Of a stretch of 64,000 nucleotides of DNA, positions 1 through 8,845 are shown one piece after another. The number at the start of each line of letters is the position of its first letter. Position 1 is the stretch's first letter. The DNA comes from Rubrivivax sp. (GTDB lineage Bacteria; Pseudomonadota; Gammaproteobacteria; Burkholderiales; Burkholderiaceae_C), in assembly GCA_030653385.1 (NCBI GenBank), contig JAURZM010000050.1, positions 62,001-126,000 of the forward strand, in the 5' to 3' direction. The translations under genes and the position numbers were made by a program. The notes under the pieces are model-generated. The model worked only from the letters and a program-made list of their open reading frames with translations, had not been told where the DNA came from and ran no database searches.

Positions 1-768
1 GTGATGACCATCATGCCGGCGCTGGCCGCATGGGCCGTCATTCCCTTCGGCCCCGACGTGGCGCTGGCCAACATCAACGCCGGCCTGTTGTTCCTGATGG
101 CCATCACCTCTCTCGAGGTCTACGGCGTCATCATCGCCGGCTGGGCCAGCAACTCGAAGTACGCCTTCCTGGGTGCCTTGCGTGCATCGGCGCAGATGGT
201 CAGCTACGAAATCGCCATGGGCTTCTGCCTGGTGGTGGTGCTGATGGTGTCGGCCAGCATGAACCTGAGCGAAATCGTGGCCGTGCAGGGCAAGGGCATG
301 TTCGCCGACATGGGCCTGGGCTTCCTGAGCTGGAACTGGCTGCCGCTGCTGCCCATCTTCGTGGTCTTTTTCATCGCGGGCCTGGCCGAAACCAACCGCC
401 ACCCCTTCGACGTGGTGGAAGGCGAATCGGAAATCGTGGCCGGCCACATGATCGAGTACTCGGGGATGAGCTTTGCCATGTTCTTCCTGGCCGAGTACGC
501 CAACATGATCCTGGTCAGCATGATGACCACGCTCTTGTTCCTGGGCGGCTGGCTCAGTCCGGTGGGTTTCCTGCCCGACGGCTGGTTCTGGCTCGCGGCC
601 AAGGTCTTCGTGGTCGCGACGATGTTCCTGTGGGTGCGTGCCACCTTCCCGCGCTTCCGCTACGACCAGATCATGCGCCTGGGCTGGAAGATCTTCATTC
701 CGATCACGTTGGTGTGGCTGGTGGTTGTGGGTCTGTGGATTCAGTCGCCACTGAGCATTTGGAAGTGA
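1..768 (+). CDS. nuoH: NADH-quinone oxidoreductase subunit H (C-terminal part)
   Basis: This is the membrane subunit of respiratory complex I that helps form the quinone-binding chamber and links the peripheral arm to the proton-pumping arm. The frame is open from base 1, and the first residues ([11 protein letters not shown]) correspond to an internal part of the family, so roughly the first 100 of about 350 residues lie outside the window. The conserved acidic stretch with NRHPFD and [10 protein letters not shown] is present, as are several hydrophobic helices. Only four bases separate the stop from nuoI, as expected in the nuo operon. The GTG/ATG at the edge is not the true start. Confidence 0.97.
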   Translation: MMTIMPALAAWAVIPFGPDVALANINAGLLFLMAITSLEVYGVIIAGWASNSKYAFLGALRASAQMVSYEIAMGFCLVVVLMVSASMNLSEIVAVQGKGMFADMGLGFLSWNWLPLLPIFVVFFIAGLAETNRHPFDVVEGESEIVAGHMIEYSGMSFAMFFLAEYANMILVSMMTTLLFLGGWLSPVGFLPDGWFWLAAKVFVVATMFLWVRATFPRFRYDQIMRLGWKIFIPITLVWLVVVGLWIQSPLSIWK

Positions 769-772
769 CGCC

Positions 773-1270
773 ATGAGCACATTGACGGCAGTCCGCGAAG
801 TTTTTTCCAGCCTGTTCCTGACCGAGCTGCTCAAGGGCATGCGCGTCACGGGCAGACACTTCCTGGCCAAGAACATCACGGTGCAGTTCCCGGAAGAAAA
901 AACGCCGCAAAGCCCGCGCTTCCGCGGCCTGCACGCGCTGCGCCGCTATGAAAACGGCGAAGAGCGCTGCATCGCCTGCAAGCTGTGCGAGGCGGTGTGC
1001 CCGGCGATGGCCATCACCATCGAATCCGACGTGCGTGCCGACGGCAGCCGCCGCACGACGCGCTACGACATCGACCTGACCAAGTGCATCTTCTGCGGCT
1101 TCTGCGAAGAAAGCTGCCCGGTGGACAGCATCGTCGAGACCCACCACTTCGAATACCACGGCGAAAAACGCGGCGACCTGTACTTCACGAAGGACATGTT
1201 GCTGGCCGTGGGTGACCGCTACGAAAAAGAGATCGCCGCCGCGCGCGCGGCTGACGCACCTTTCCGATGA
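773..1270 (+). CDS. nuoI: NADH-quinone oxidoreductase subunit I, 2x[4Fe-4S] ferredoxin-like
   Basis: NuoI carries the two 4Fe-4S clusters (N6a and N6b) that pass electrons toward cluster N2 in the peripheral arm of complex I. The 165-residue product shows two full CxxCxxCxxxCP motifs, at C66-C69-C72-C76 and C105-C108-C111-C115. The N-terminal 35 residues are amphipathic, as is usual for the membrane-contacting part. Length is normal for the betaproteobacterial family. It follows nuoH closely, but a repeat of about 90 bp separates it from nuoJ, which is unusual for this tight operon. Confidence 0.98.
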   Translation: MSTLTAVREVFSSLFLTELLKGMRVTGRHFLAKNITVQFPEEKTPQSPRFRGLHALRRYENGEERCIACKLCEAVCPAMAITIESDVRADGSRRTTRYDIDLTKCIFCGFCEESCPVDSIVETHHFEYHGEKRGDLYFTKDMLLAVGDRYEKEIAAARAADAPFR

Positions 1271-1292
1271 CACCCCGCCGAAGCGTTCCGCG

Positions 1293-1381
1293 ACCAAGTT
1301 TCCCCCCGCGGGACCGGCTCTGCCGGACCGCTGGGGGACACCCCCCTCGGGGGGCAGCGAGCGCCAGCGAGCTTGGGGGCC
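1293..1381 (+). repeat. Hairpin-rich intergenic repeat inside the nuo operon
   Basis: The gap between nuoI and nuoJ is filled by a G/C-run element. CCCCCC at 1341-1346 pairs with GGGGGG at 1349-1354 across a two-base loop, GGGGGA at 1333-1338 can pair with TCCCCC near 1301, and the ends carry complementary CCAAG and CTTGG. The piece reading GCAGCGAGCGCCAGCGAG resembles a dispersed intergenic repeat I associate with Burkholderiales genomes; that is from memory, and only one full copy lies in this window. It forces the nuoJ start to 1389, although the frame is open upstream. Confidence 0.6.
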
Positions 1382-1388
1382 CAACAAC

Positions 1389-2042
1389 ATGAATTCGACA
1401 ACCGCACTTTTTTACGTCTTTTCGGCCGTGCTGCTGCTGGCGGCCTTCCGGGTCATCACGGCGCGCAGCACCGTGCATGCCGCGCTGTTCCTGGTGCTCA
1501 GCTTCTTCAGCGCCAGCTGCATCTGGATGCTGCTGCACGCCGAGTTCCTGGCCATCACGCTGGTGCTGGTCTACGTGGGCGCGGTGATGGTGCTTTTCCT
1601 CTTTGTGGTGATGATGCTGGACATCAACACCGACAGTTTCCGAGAGGGCTTCTACAAACACCTGCCGCTGGCCGGCTTCGTGGGCGCGCTCATCGCGCTG
1701 GAAATGGCGCTGGTGCTGATGCGCGGTTTCCAGCTGCAGCCGCCGGTGCCCACGGCCAAGGACATCGAGATCGGCAACACCAAGCTGCTGGGCATCGAGA
1801 TCTACACCCAGTACCTGTACCCGCTGCAGCTGGCGGCTGTGCTGCTGCTGGTGGCCATCATCGCGGCCATTGCGCTGACGCTGCGTGAACGCAAGGACAG
1901 CAAGCGCATGGACCCCTCGGTGCAGGTGCGCGCCAAGGCGGCCGACCGCGTGCGGCTGGTGAAGATGGCGCCCACCATCGAAGCACCGTCCTTGCCCAAA
2001 GAACCGCCGGCCGACGCACCCAAGACCGAGGGGAAAGCGTGA
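1389..2042 (+). CDS. nuoJ: NADH-quinone oxidoreductase subunit J
   Basis: NuoJ is a membrane subunit of the complex I proton-translocating arm. The 217-residue product has about five hydrophobic helices, including the conserved [21 protein letters not shown] segment that holds the pi-bulge helix of TM3. A hydrophilic Pro/Lys-rich tail of about 45 residues follows the last helix, longer than in short homologues and typical of Burkholderiales. I chose the ATG at 1389 because upstream in-frame codons run through the intergenic repeat and look non-coding. The stop overlaps the nuoK ATG (TGATG), suggesting coupled translation. Confidence 0.97.
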   Translation: MNSTTALFYVFSAVLLLAAFRVITARSTVHAALFLVLSFFSASCIWMLLHAEFLAITLVLVYVGAVMVLFLFVVMMLDINTDSFREGFYKHLPLAGFVGALIALEMALVLMRGFQLQPPVPTAKDIEIGNTKLLGIEIYTQYLYPLQLAAVLLLVAIIAAIALTLRERKDSKRMDPSVQVRAKAADRVRLVKMAPTIEAPSLPKEPPADAPKTEGKA

Positions 2043-2365
2043 TGGGCACGATCACCCTGGGCCACTACCTGTCGCTGGGTGGCATCCTGTTTGCGATGTC
2101 GGTCGTGGGCATCTTCCTGAACCGTCGCAACCTCATCGTGTTGCTGATGGCCATCGAGCTGATGCTGCTGGCCGTCAACATGAACTTCATCGCCTTTTCG
2201 CATTACCTGCCGGTTGAAGCCGACCGCATGGCCGGCCAGGTGTTCGTGTTTTTCATCCTCACCGTGGCGGCGGCCGAATCGGCCATCGGCCTGGCGATCC
2301 TGGTGGTGCTGTTCCGCAACCGCGCTTCGATCAACGTCGAAGAACTCGACGAGTTGAAGGGCTGA
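2042..2365 (+). CDS. nuoK: NADH-quinone oxidoreductase subunit K
   Basis: NuoK is the small antiporter-like membrane subunit of complex I. The 107-residue product has three predicted helices and the two intramembrane glutamates expected for proton transfer, in the stretches [11 protein letters not shown] and [11 protein letters not shown]. Length is close to the family norm of about 100 residues. The ATG at 2042 overlaps the nuoJ stop; an in-frame GTG one codon upstream is a possible but less likely start. One base separates the stop from nuoL. Confidence 0.98.
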   Translation: MGTITLGHYLSLGGILFAMSVVGIFLNRRNLIVLLMAIELMLLAVNMNFIAFSHYLPVEADRMAGQVFVFFILTVAAAESAIGLAILVVLFRNRASINVEELDELKG

Positions 2366-2366
2366 C

Positions 2367-4385
2367 ATGGCAATCTCTCAAAGCCTTCTGCTCACCGTGG
2401 CGCTGGCCCCGCTGGCCGGCGCGCTGATCGCCGGCCTGGCCGGCAAATGGGTGGGCAAGCGCGGTGCTCACTTTTTCACCATCCTGGGTGTGCTGATCGC
2501 CTTCATCGGCTCGGTCGTGGTGCTCAGCCAGGTGGCCGGTGGCGCCCGCTTCAATGCCACTGTCTACGAATGGATGGTGCTGGGCAATCTGGTCATGGAA
2601 GTCGGTTTCCTGGTCGACGGACTGACGGCCATGATGATGGTGGTGGTGACCTTCGTGTCGCTGATGGTGCACGTCTACACCATCGGCTACATGGAAGGCG
2701 ACCCGGGCTACCAGCGTTTCTTCAGCTACATCAGCCTGTTCACCTTCAGCATGTTGATGCTGGTGATGAGCAACAACTTCCTGCAGCTGTTTTTCGGCTG
2801 GGAAGCGGTGGGCCTGGTGAGCTACCTGCTGATCGGTTTCTGGTTCAAGAAGCCGACCGCCATCTTCGCCAACATGAAGGCCTTCCTGGTCAACCGGGTC
2901 GGCGACTTCGGCTTCATCCTGGGCATCGGCCTCATCGTGGCCTATGGCGGCACGCTGAACTACACCGAGGCTTTTGCCAAGGCGCCTGAACTGGCCAAGT
3001 TGACCTTCCCCGGCACCGACTGGATGCTGATCACCGTCGCGTGCATCTGCCTGATCATCGGTGCCATGGGCAAGAGCGCGCAGGTCCCGCTGAATGTGTG
3101 GCTGCCCGACTCGATGGAAGGCCCGACGCCCATCAGCGCGCTGATTCACGCCGCCACGATGGTGACGGCCGGCATCTTCATGGTGGCGCGCATGTCGCCG
3201 CTGTTCGAGCTGTCGGACACGGCGTTGAACTTTGTGCTGATCATCGGCGCCATCACTGCGCTGTTCATGGGCTTCCTGGGCATCATCCAGAACGACATCA
3301 AGCGGGTGGTGGCCTATTCCACGCTGTCGCAGCTGGGTTACATGACGGTGGCGCTGGGCCTGTCGGTCTACGGCGTGGCCGTGTTTCACCTGATGACCCA
3401 CGCCTTCTTCAAGGCGCTGCTGTTCCTGGCGGCCGGCAGCGTGATCATCGGCATGCACCACGATCAGGACATCCGCAACATGGGCGGCCTGCGCAAGTAC
3501 ATGCCCATCACCTGGATCACCTCGCTGCTGGGTTCGCTGGCGCTGATCGGCACACCGCTGTTTGCCGGCTTCTACAGCAAGGACAGCATCCTGATCGCGT
3601 CGCACCACAGCAGCCTGCCGGGTGCCACGTTTGCGATGGTGGCCATCTACATCGGTGTGTTTGTCACGGCCTTCTACAGCTTCCGCATGTACTTCCTGGT
3701 TTTCCACGGCGAAGAGCGCTTCCACCACAAGCCTTTCCCGCCCGAAGACGAGCATGCGCACGATGGCCATGGTGACGACCACCACGCGCACACGCCGCAC
3801 GAATCGCCGTGGGTCGTGACCGCGCCTTTGATCCTGCTGGCCGTGCCGTCGGTGCTGATCGGTTTCATGGCCATCCAGCCCATGCTGTTTGGCGACTTCA
3901 TGAAGGACGCGATCTTCGTCGACGCCGTCAAGCACCCGGCCATCACCGAACTGGCCAAGGGCTTCCACGGCGCTGCCGCGATGGCGCTGCATGGCCTGCA
4001 GACGCTGCCTTTCTGGCTGGCGCTGGCCGGTGTGGTCACGGCCTGGTGGTTCTATCTGAAGCAGCCGTCCATCCCGGTGGCCATCGGCCGTGCGCTGAGC
4101 CCGGTCGTGAAGGTGCTCGAGAACAAGTACTACCTGGATTGGTTCAACGAACACGTGCTGGCCGCCGGTGCACGCATGCTCGGCATGGGCCTGTGGAAGG
4201 GTGGCGACCAGGCGGTGATCGACGGCGCCATCAACGGATCGGCGCGTGCCATGGGTGGCTTCGCCGGTGTGCTGCGGCAAGCTCAGACGGGGCGTCTCTA
4301 CACGTATGCACTGGTCATGCTGTTGGGCATCTTCGGCCTGCTGACCTGGCAGTTGTGGCCGTACTTCAGCGGTTTCCTCCGCTGA
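2367..4385 (+). CDS. nuoL: NADH-quinone oxidoreductase subunit L
   Basis: NuoL is the distal antiporter-like proton pump of complex I, with a long lateral helix. The 672-residue product has the conserved FFGWEAVGLVSYLLIGFW helix carrying the essential glutamate, the QVPLNVWLPDSMEGPTPISALIHAATMVTAG signature region (near residues 235-270), and a discontinuous lysine helix. A His-rich soluble loop (HDGHGDDHHAH, near residues 470-480) precedes the C-terminal lateral-helix region; such loops are common in betaproteobacterial NuoL. It sits directly after nuoK and 40 bases before nuoM. Confidence 0.98.
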   Translation: MAISQSLLLTVALAPLAGALIAGLAGKWVGKRGAHFFTILGVLIAFIGSVVVLSQVAGGARFNATVYEWMVLGNLVMEVGFLVDGLTAMMMVVVTFVSLMVHVYTIGYMEGDPGYQRFFSYISLFTFSMLMLVMSNNFLQLFFGWEAVGLVSYLLIGFWFKKPTAIFANMKAFLVNRVGDFGFILGIGLIVAYGGTLNYTEAFAKAPELAKLTFPGTDWMLITVACICLIIGAMGKSAQVPLNVWLPDSMEGPTPISALIHAATMVTAGIFMVARMSPLFELSDTALNFVLIIGAITALFMGFLGIIQNDIKRVVAYSTLSQLGYMTVALGLSVYGVAVFHLMTHAFFKALLFLAAGSVIIGMHHDQDIRNMGGLRKYMPITWITSLLGSLALIGTPLFAGFYSKDSILIASHHSSLPGATFAMVAIYIGVFVTAFYSFRMYFLVFHGEERFHHKPFPPEDEHAHDGHGDDHHAHTPHESPWVVTAPLILLAVPSVLIGFMAIQPMLFGDFMKDAIFVDAVKHPAITELAKGFHGAAAMALHGLQTLPFWLALAGVVTAWWFYLKQPSIPVAIGRALSPVVKVLENKYYLDWFNEHVLAAGARMLGMGLWKGGDQAVIDGAINGSARAMGGFAGVLRQAQTGRLYTYALVMLLGIFGLLTWQLWPYFSGFLR

Positions 4386-4425
4386 ACGGCCCGGCACCTG
4401 CAATAACAAGAAGCGAGAACAAGAG

Positions 4426-5904
4426 ATGGGTCTGCTGAGCATCGCGATCTGGCTGCCAGTGGCGTTTGGCACGCTGCTGCTGGCTTTGGGGCGCGACCAG
4501 AACGTCGGCACGGTGCGCGCCATTGCCCTGGTGGGTGCCTTGGTGTCCTTCGTCGCCACCTTGCCGCTGATCAGCGGCTTCAACACCGCCACGGCGGCGA
4601 TGCAGTTTGTCGAGAAGCAGCCCTGGATCGACCGCTTCAACATCAACTACCACCTGGGGGTGGACGGCCTGTCGATGTGGTTCGTGCCGCTGACGGCCTT
4701 CATCACGGTCATCGTGGTCATTGCCGCCTGGCAGGTCATCGAAGAACGGGTGGCGCAGTACATGGGCGCCTTCCTGATCCTCAGCGGTCTGATGGTGGGT
4801 GTGTTCTGTGCGCTCGACGGCGTGCTGTTCTACGTCTTCTTCGAAGCCACGCTGATTCCGATGTACATCATCATCGGTGTCTGGGGCGGCCCCAACCGCG
4901 TCTACGCGGCCTTCAAGTTCTTCCTGTACACGCTGCTCGGTTCGCTGTTGATGCTGATCGCGCTGGTCTACCTGTACTTCAAGAGCGGTGGCAGCTTCGA
5001 CATCCTGACCTGGCACAAGCTGCCGCTGCCGCTGAGCGCGCAGACCCTGCTGTTTTTTGCCTTTTTCGCGGCCTTCAGCGTCAAGGTGCCGATGTGGCCC
5101 GTGCACACCTGGCTGCCCGACGCCCACGTCGAAGCGCCCACTGGCGGCTCGGTGGTGCTGGCGGCCATCATGCTGAAGCTGGGTGCTTACGGTTTCCTGC
5201 GTTTCAGCATGCCCATCGCACCCGACGCAGCGCGTGAGTTCGACTGGCTGATCATCACGCTCAGCCTCGTGGCGGTGCTGTACATCGGCCTCGTGGCGCT
5301 GGTGCAGCAGGACATGAAAAAGCTCGTGGCCTACAGCTCGATTGCCCACATGGGTTTCGTGACGCTGGGCTTTTTCATGTTCAACGAACTGGGCGTGGCC
5401 GGCGGCATCGTGCAGATGGTCAGCCACGGTTTTGTCTCGGGTGCGATGTTCCTGTGCATCGGCGTCCTGTACGACCGCATGCACAGCCGCGAGATCGCCA
5501 GCTACGGCGGTGTGGCCAACACCATGCCCAAGTTCGCCGCCTTTGCGGTGCTGTTTGCGATGGCCAACTGCGGCCTGCCGGGTACCGCCGGCTTTGTCGG
5601 CGAGTGGATGGTGATCCTGGGCGCCGTGCAATACAACTTCTGGATCGCCGCGCTGGCGTCCACGACGCTGATCTTCGGTGCAGCCTACACGCTGTGGATG
5701 GTCAAGCGTGTGTACTTCGGCGATGTTGCCAACGAAAACGTCAAGGCCCTGACCGACATCAACGGCCGTGAATTCCTGATGCTGTCGGTGCTGGCCATCG
5801 CGGTGCTGTGGATGGGCCTGTACCCCAAACCGTTCACCGACGTGATGCACGTTTCCGTGGTCGAGCTGCTCAAGCACGTGGCGCTGAGCAAGATCCCCAG
5901 CTGA
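4426..5904 (+). CDS. nuoM: NADH-quinone oxidoreductase subunit M
   Basis: NuoM is the middle antiporter-like pump of the complex I membrane arm. The 492-residue product contains the expected FYVFFEATLIPMYIIIG helix with the key glutamate, the FSVKVPMWPVHTWLPDAHVEAPTGGSV region near residue 220, and the KLVAYSSIAHMGF helix. Around fourteen hydrophobic segments are visible and the length is typical. The 40-base gap from nuoL contains an AAGAGATG context, so the start is probably served by the AGAAC/AAGAG purine stretch just upstream. Confidence 0.98.
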   Translation: MGLLSIAIWLPVAFGTLLLALGRDQNVGTVRAIALVGALVSFVATLPLISGFNTATAAMQFVEKQPWIDRFNINYHLGVDGLSMWFVPLTAFITVIVVIAAWQVIEERVAQYMGAFLILSGLMVGVFCALDGVLFYVFFEATLIPMYIIIGVWGGPNRVYAAFKFFLYTLLGSLLMLIALVYLYFKSGGSFDILTWHKLPLPLSAQTLLFFAFFAAFSVKVPMWPVHTWLPDAHVEAPTGGSVVLAAIMLKLGAYGFLRFSMPIAPDAAREFDWLIITLSLVAVLYIGLVALVQQDMKKLVAYSSIAHMGFVTLGFFMFNELGVAGGIVQMVSHGFVSGAMFLCIGVLYDRMHSREIASYGGVANTMPKFAAFAVLFAMANCGLPGTAGFVGEWMVILGAVQYNFWIAALASTTLIFGAAYTLWMVKRVYFGDVANENVKALTDINGREFLMLSVLAIAVLWMGLYPKPFTDVMHVSVVELLKHVALSKIPS

Positions 5905-5938
5905 TGAACACGCGCGAGCCCCTGAAAGAACACACGAC

Positions 5939-7420
5939 ATGAGCGCGATGAACTGGCCCGTCGTCTACCCCGAGATCTGGCTGCTGTTGCTGGCCTGCAC
6001 GGTGCTGCTGGTCGACCTGTTTTCCACCGACCCGCAGCGCCGTCTGACCTTCTGGCTCACACAGGGTGGCATCGCGGTGTTTGCCGCCATGCACCTGTGG
6101 TTCCACGAACAGGGTGCCACCGCCTACGGCATGAACGGCATGGTGGTGGTCGACCCCATGGGCCACCTGCTGGCGTTTTTTGCGGCACTGGCGGTGCTGG
6201 TGACGCTGGCTTACGCGCGGCCCACGCTGGAAAGTCGCGACATGCTGAAGGGCGAGTTTTTCATGCTCGCGCTCTTTGTGCTGCTGGGCATCTCGGTCAT
6301 GTGTTCGGCCAACAACTTCCTGGTGGTCTACCTGGGCCTGGAGCTGATGAGCTTGAGCCTGTATGCGCTGACCGCACTGCGCCGCGACCACGCCGTCGCC
6401 ACCGAAGCCGCAATGAAGTACTTCGTGCTGGGTGCGCTGGCCAGCGGCTTCTTGCTCTACGGCCTGAGCATGATGTACGGCGCCACCGGCAGCCTGGAGA
6501 TTCCACGGGTCTTCGAGCAGATTGCCACCGGCCGCATCAACAAGGAGGTGCTGACCTTCGGTGTGGTGTTCGTGGTCGCCGGTCTGGCTTTCAAGCTGGG
6601 CGCCGCCCCCTTCCACATGTGGGTGCCCGACGTGTACCAGGGCGCGCCCACCTCGGTCACCTTGTTGATCGGCGGCGCGCCCAAGTTCGCAGCCTTTGCC
6701 ATCACCATCCGCCTGCTGGTGGAAGGCATGCTGGGCCTGGCCATCGACTGGCAGCAGATGTTCATCGTGCTGGCCGTGGCTTCGCTGGTGGTGGGCAATG
6801 TCGCGGCCATCGCGCAGACCAACCTGAAGCGCATGCTGGCCTACAGCACCATTGCGCAGATGGGTTTCATCGTGCTGGGCCTGTCGGCGGGTGTTGTCAG
6901 CGGCAACACGCTCAGTGCGGGCAACGCCTACAGCTCGTCGATGTTCTACCTGGTGGCCTATGTGCTGACCACGCTGGGCACTTTCGGCCTGATCATGTTC
7001 CTGTCGCGTCAGGGCTTCGAAGCCGAAGAGATCTCCGACCTGGCCGGCCTGTCGCAGCGCAGCCCCTGGGTGGCCGGTGTCATGACCATCTTCATGTTCT
7101 CGCTGGCCGGTCTGCCGCCAATGGTGGGCTTTTTTGCCAAGCTCGCGGTCATCCAGGCCCTGGTGTCGACCAATGTCACGCTCTACATCGTGTTGGCGGT
7201 GGTGGCGGTGATGGCTTCGCTGGTGGGCGCCTTCTACTACCTGCGTGTGGTCAAGGTGATGTGGTTCGACGCCCCGGTGGCCAGTGTGCTGATCCAGCGC
7301 ACCCAGGGTGTCACGGCCTTGCTGGCGCTGAACGGTGCAGCCGTGTTGCTGTTCGGCCCCTTTTCGGGTGGGCTGATGGCCATGTGCCGCGACGCCATCG
7401 TCAAGGCCCTGGGCAGCTGA
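5939..7420 (+). CDS. nuoN: NADH-quinone oxidoreductase subunit N
   Basis: NuoN is the third antiporter-like membrane subunit of complex I and normally the last nuo gene. The 493-residue product shows YLGLELMSLSLYALTAL with the conserved glutamate, the KLGAAPFHMWVPDVYQGAPTSVT signature (near residue 215) and the KRMLAYSTIAQMGF helix. Length matches the family. It is followed by a DUF2818 gene after 13 bases, an arrangement seen repeatedly in Burkholderiales. Confidence 0.98.
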   Translation: MSAMNWPVVYPEIWLLLLACTVLLVDLFSTDPQRRLTFWLTQGGIAVFAAMHLWFHEQGATAYGMNGMVVVDPMGHLLAFFAALAVLVTLAYARPTLESRDMLKGEFFMLALFVLLGISVMCSANNFLVVYLGLELMSLSLYALTALRRDHAVATEAAMKYFVLGALASGFLLYGLSMMYGATGSLEIPRVFEQIATGRINKEVLTFGVVFVVAGLAFKLGAAPFHMWVPDVYQGAPTSVTLLIGGAPKFAAFAITIRLLVEGMLGLAIDWQQMFIVLAVASLVVGNVAAIAQTNLKRMLAYSTIAQMGFIVLGLSAGVVSGNTLSAGNAYSSSMFYLVAYVLTTLGTFGLIMFLSRQGFEAEEISDLAGLSQRSPWVAGVMTIFMFSLAGLPPMVGFFAKLAVIQALVSTNVTLYIVLAVVAVMASLVGAFYYLRVVKVMWFDAPVASVLIQRTQGVTALLALNGAAVLLFGPFSGGLMAMCRDAIVKALGS

Positions 7421-7433
7421 GCGCAAGCCGAAC

Positions 7434-7754
7434 ATGGTCCACGCTGCCGAAGTCTGGCTCGTCATCGTGTTTGCCCTCGTCGCGGCCAATCTGCCCTTCA
7501 TCAACGAGCGCCTGTTCATCGTCGGGCCGCGACGTTCGCCCAAACACCTGGGCTGGCGACTGCTTGAATTGGCGCTGATGGCCAGCCTGGCATTTGGCCT
7601 GGGCGCGCTGATGGAAGCCCGGCTGGGCCAGCCGCAGACGCAGAAGTGGGAGTTTTTCGTGGCCGGGGGCTTTCTGTTCCTGACCTTCGCCTTCCCTGGT
7701 TTCGTCTGGCGTTACCTGCGGCGCCAGCCCAGCCCGGAGACGGGTGATGCCTGA
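7434..7754 (+). CDS. DUF2818 family membrane protein
   Basis: A 106-residue protein with three hydrophobic segments (about residues 6-25, 47-62 and 75-92), matching the DUF2818 family that commonly follows nuoN in Burkholderiales. The NLPFINERLF motif after the first helix is characteristic. No biochemical role is known to me; its constant position suggests an accessory or assembly role for complex I, which is inference. The C-terminus overlaps the start of the next gene, so it is probably part of the same transcript. Confidence 0.88.
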   Translation: MVHAAEVWLVIVFALVAANLPFINERLFIVGPRRSPKHLGWRLLELALMASLAFGLGALMEARLGQPQTQKWEFFVAGGFLFLTFAFPGFVWRYLRRQPSPETGDA

Positions 7755-8352
7755 AGGCCCCGAGCGGGGGCCGGACAGCCACCTGATCGAGCAGCACATC
7801 GGCGGCAGCTTGTTGCTGTCGGGCGGCTTCCTCGAAGTGCGGCGCGACACCGTGCGCTTGCCCGACGGCAGCACGGCCACGCGGGAATTCATTCAGCACC
7901 CGGGCGCGGTGGCCATCATTCCCTTGCTCGACGACGGCCCCGACCCGCAGGTGGTGCTGGTGCGCCAGCACCGCTACCCGGTGGCCCGTGTGCTGCTGGA
8001 ATGGCCTGCGGGCAAGCTGGAAGTCGGAGAAGCACAACTGGCCTGCGCGCAGCGTGAACTGCGTGAAGAAACGGGCTACAGCGCGCGTGAGTGGGCTTTT
8101 GCCGGCGAAATCCACAACGCGGCCGCCTATTCGTCCGAGAGCATCTGGCTGTGGTTCGCCCGTGGCCTGCAGCCCGGTGCGGTGAGCCCCGACGAAGGCG
8201 AGTTCGTCGAAACGGTCACCCTGCCGCTGGCCGAACTGCAGTCCCTCGACGCCCGGGGCGAGCTGTTCGACGTGAAAACGCTGATTGGCTTGCGCTGGCT
8301 GCAGGAATGCCTGGCCGGGCGCCGTGAATGGGCCTGGCAGGCCGGGGCTTGA
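7747..8352 (+). CDS. NUDIX hydrolase, ADP-ribose pyrophosphatase type
   Basis: A 201-residue NUDIX enzyme, most like ADP-ribose/ADP-sugar pyrophosphatases, which hydrolyse nucleoside diphosphate derivatives with Mg2+. A complete NUDIX box Gx5Ex7REUxEExGU runs from about G89 to Y111 (GKLEVGE ... RELREETGY). The preceding QHRYPV and LEWPAGK segments are typical of the ADP-ribose group. The gene overlaps the end of the DUF2818 gene by eight bases. A GTG one codon upstream of the ATG is an alternative start. Exact substrate cannot be told from sequence. Confidence 0.9.
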   Translation: MPEGPERGPDSHLIEQHIGGSLLLSGGFLEVRRDTVRLPDGSTATREFIQHPGAVAIIPLLDDGPDPQVVLVRQHRYPVARVLLEWPAGKLEVGEAQLACAQRELREETGYSAREWAFAGEIHNAAAYSSESIWLWFARGLQPGAVSPDEGEFVETVTLPLAELQSLDARGELFDVKTLIGLRWLQECLAGRREWAWQAGA

Positions 8353-8377
8353 AGCCGCGACCTATCATTCGCCCACG

Positions 8378-8827
8378 ATGAAAGTGCTGAACCTGCGTTG
8401 TGCGAATGGCCACGGCTTCGAGGGCTGGTTTGCTTCTGACGCCGAGTTCATGGACCAGAACGGCCGCGGCCTGGTGGAATGCCCGCTGTGTGCCGACCAG
8501 GTGGTGACACGGGTGCCTTCGGCGCCGCGCCTGAACATCTCGGGCGCGCGTGAGCCGCAGGCGCAGCCGAATCCGCAACCCTTGTCTCAACCGCAGGCGG
8601 CCGACCTGCAGGCCGCCTGGATGGAGTCGGTGCGTGCGCTGATGCAGCGCACCGAAGACGTGGGCGAACGTTTTGCCGAAGAGGCACGCCGCATCCATTA
8701 CGGCGAAGAACCGGCCCGGGGCATTCGCGGCCAGGCCACGCCGCAGGAACGGGCGGCGCTGCAGGAAGAGGGCATCGAGACGGTGTCGATTCCCGTGCCG
8801 GCTGCGCTGAAGGGGCCGGTGCAGTAG
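8378..8827 (+). CDS. DUF1178 family protein
   Basis: A 149-residue soluble protein of the DUF1178 family. It begins MKVLNLRCANGHGFEGWF, the hallmark of the family, and has C8 plus a CPLC pair near residue 35, which together with nearby His could bind zinc like a small ribbon. A Pro/Gln-rich linker (about residues 56-72) is followed by a helical C-terminal part. The function is unknown. I chose the ATG at 8378 because it starts at the conserved N-terminus; the open frame upstream overlaps the NUDIX gene. It is 25 bases downstream of that gene and probably co-transcribed. Confidence 0.88.
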   Translation: MKVLNLRCANGHGFEGWFASDAEFMDQNGRGLVECPLCADQVVTRVPSAPRLNISGAREPQAQPNPQPLSQPQAADLQAAWMESVRALMQRTEDVGERFAEEARRIHYGEEPARGIRGQATPQERAALQEEGIETVSIPVPAALKGPVQ

Positions 8828-8845
8828 GCCGCCGCCGGCCGCGTC

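Noticed and set aside
2331..4646. Minus-strand open frame of about 770 codons opposite nuoL
   Set aside because: Shadow of nuoL in high-GC sequence; no protein-like motifs.
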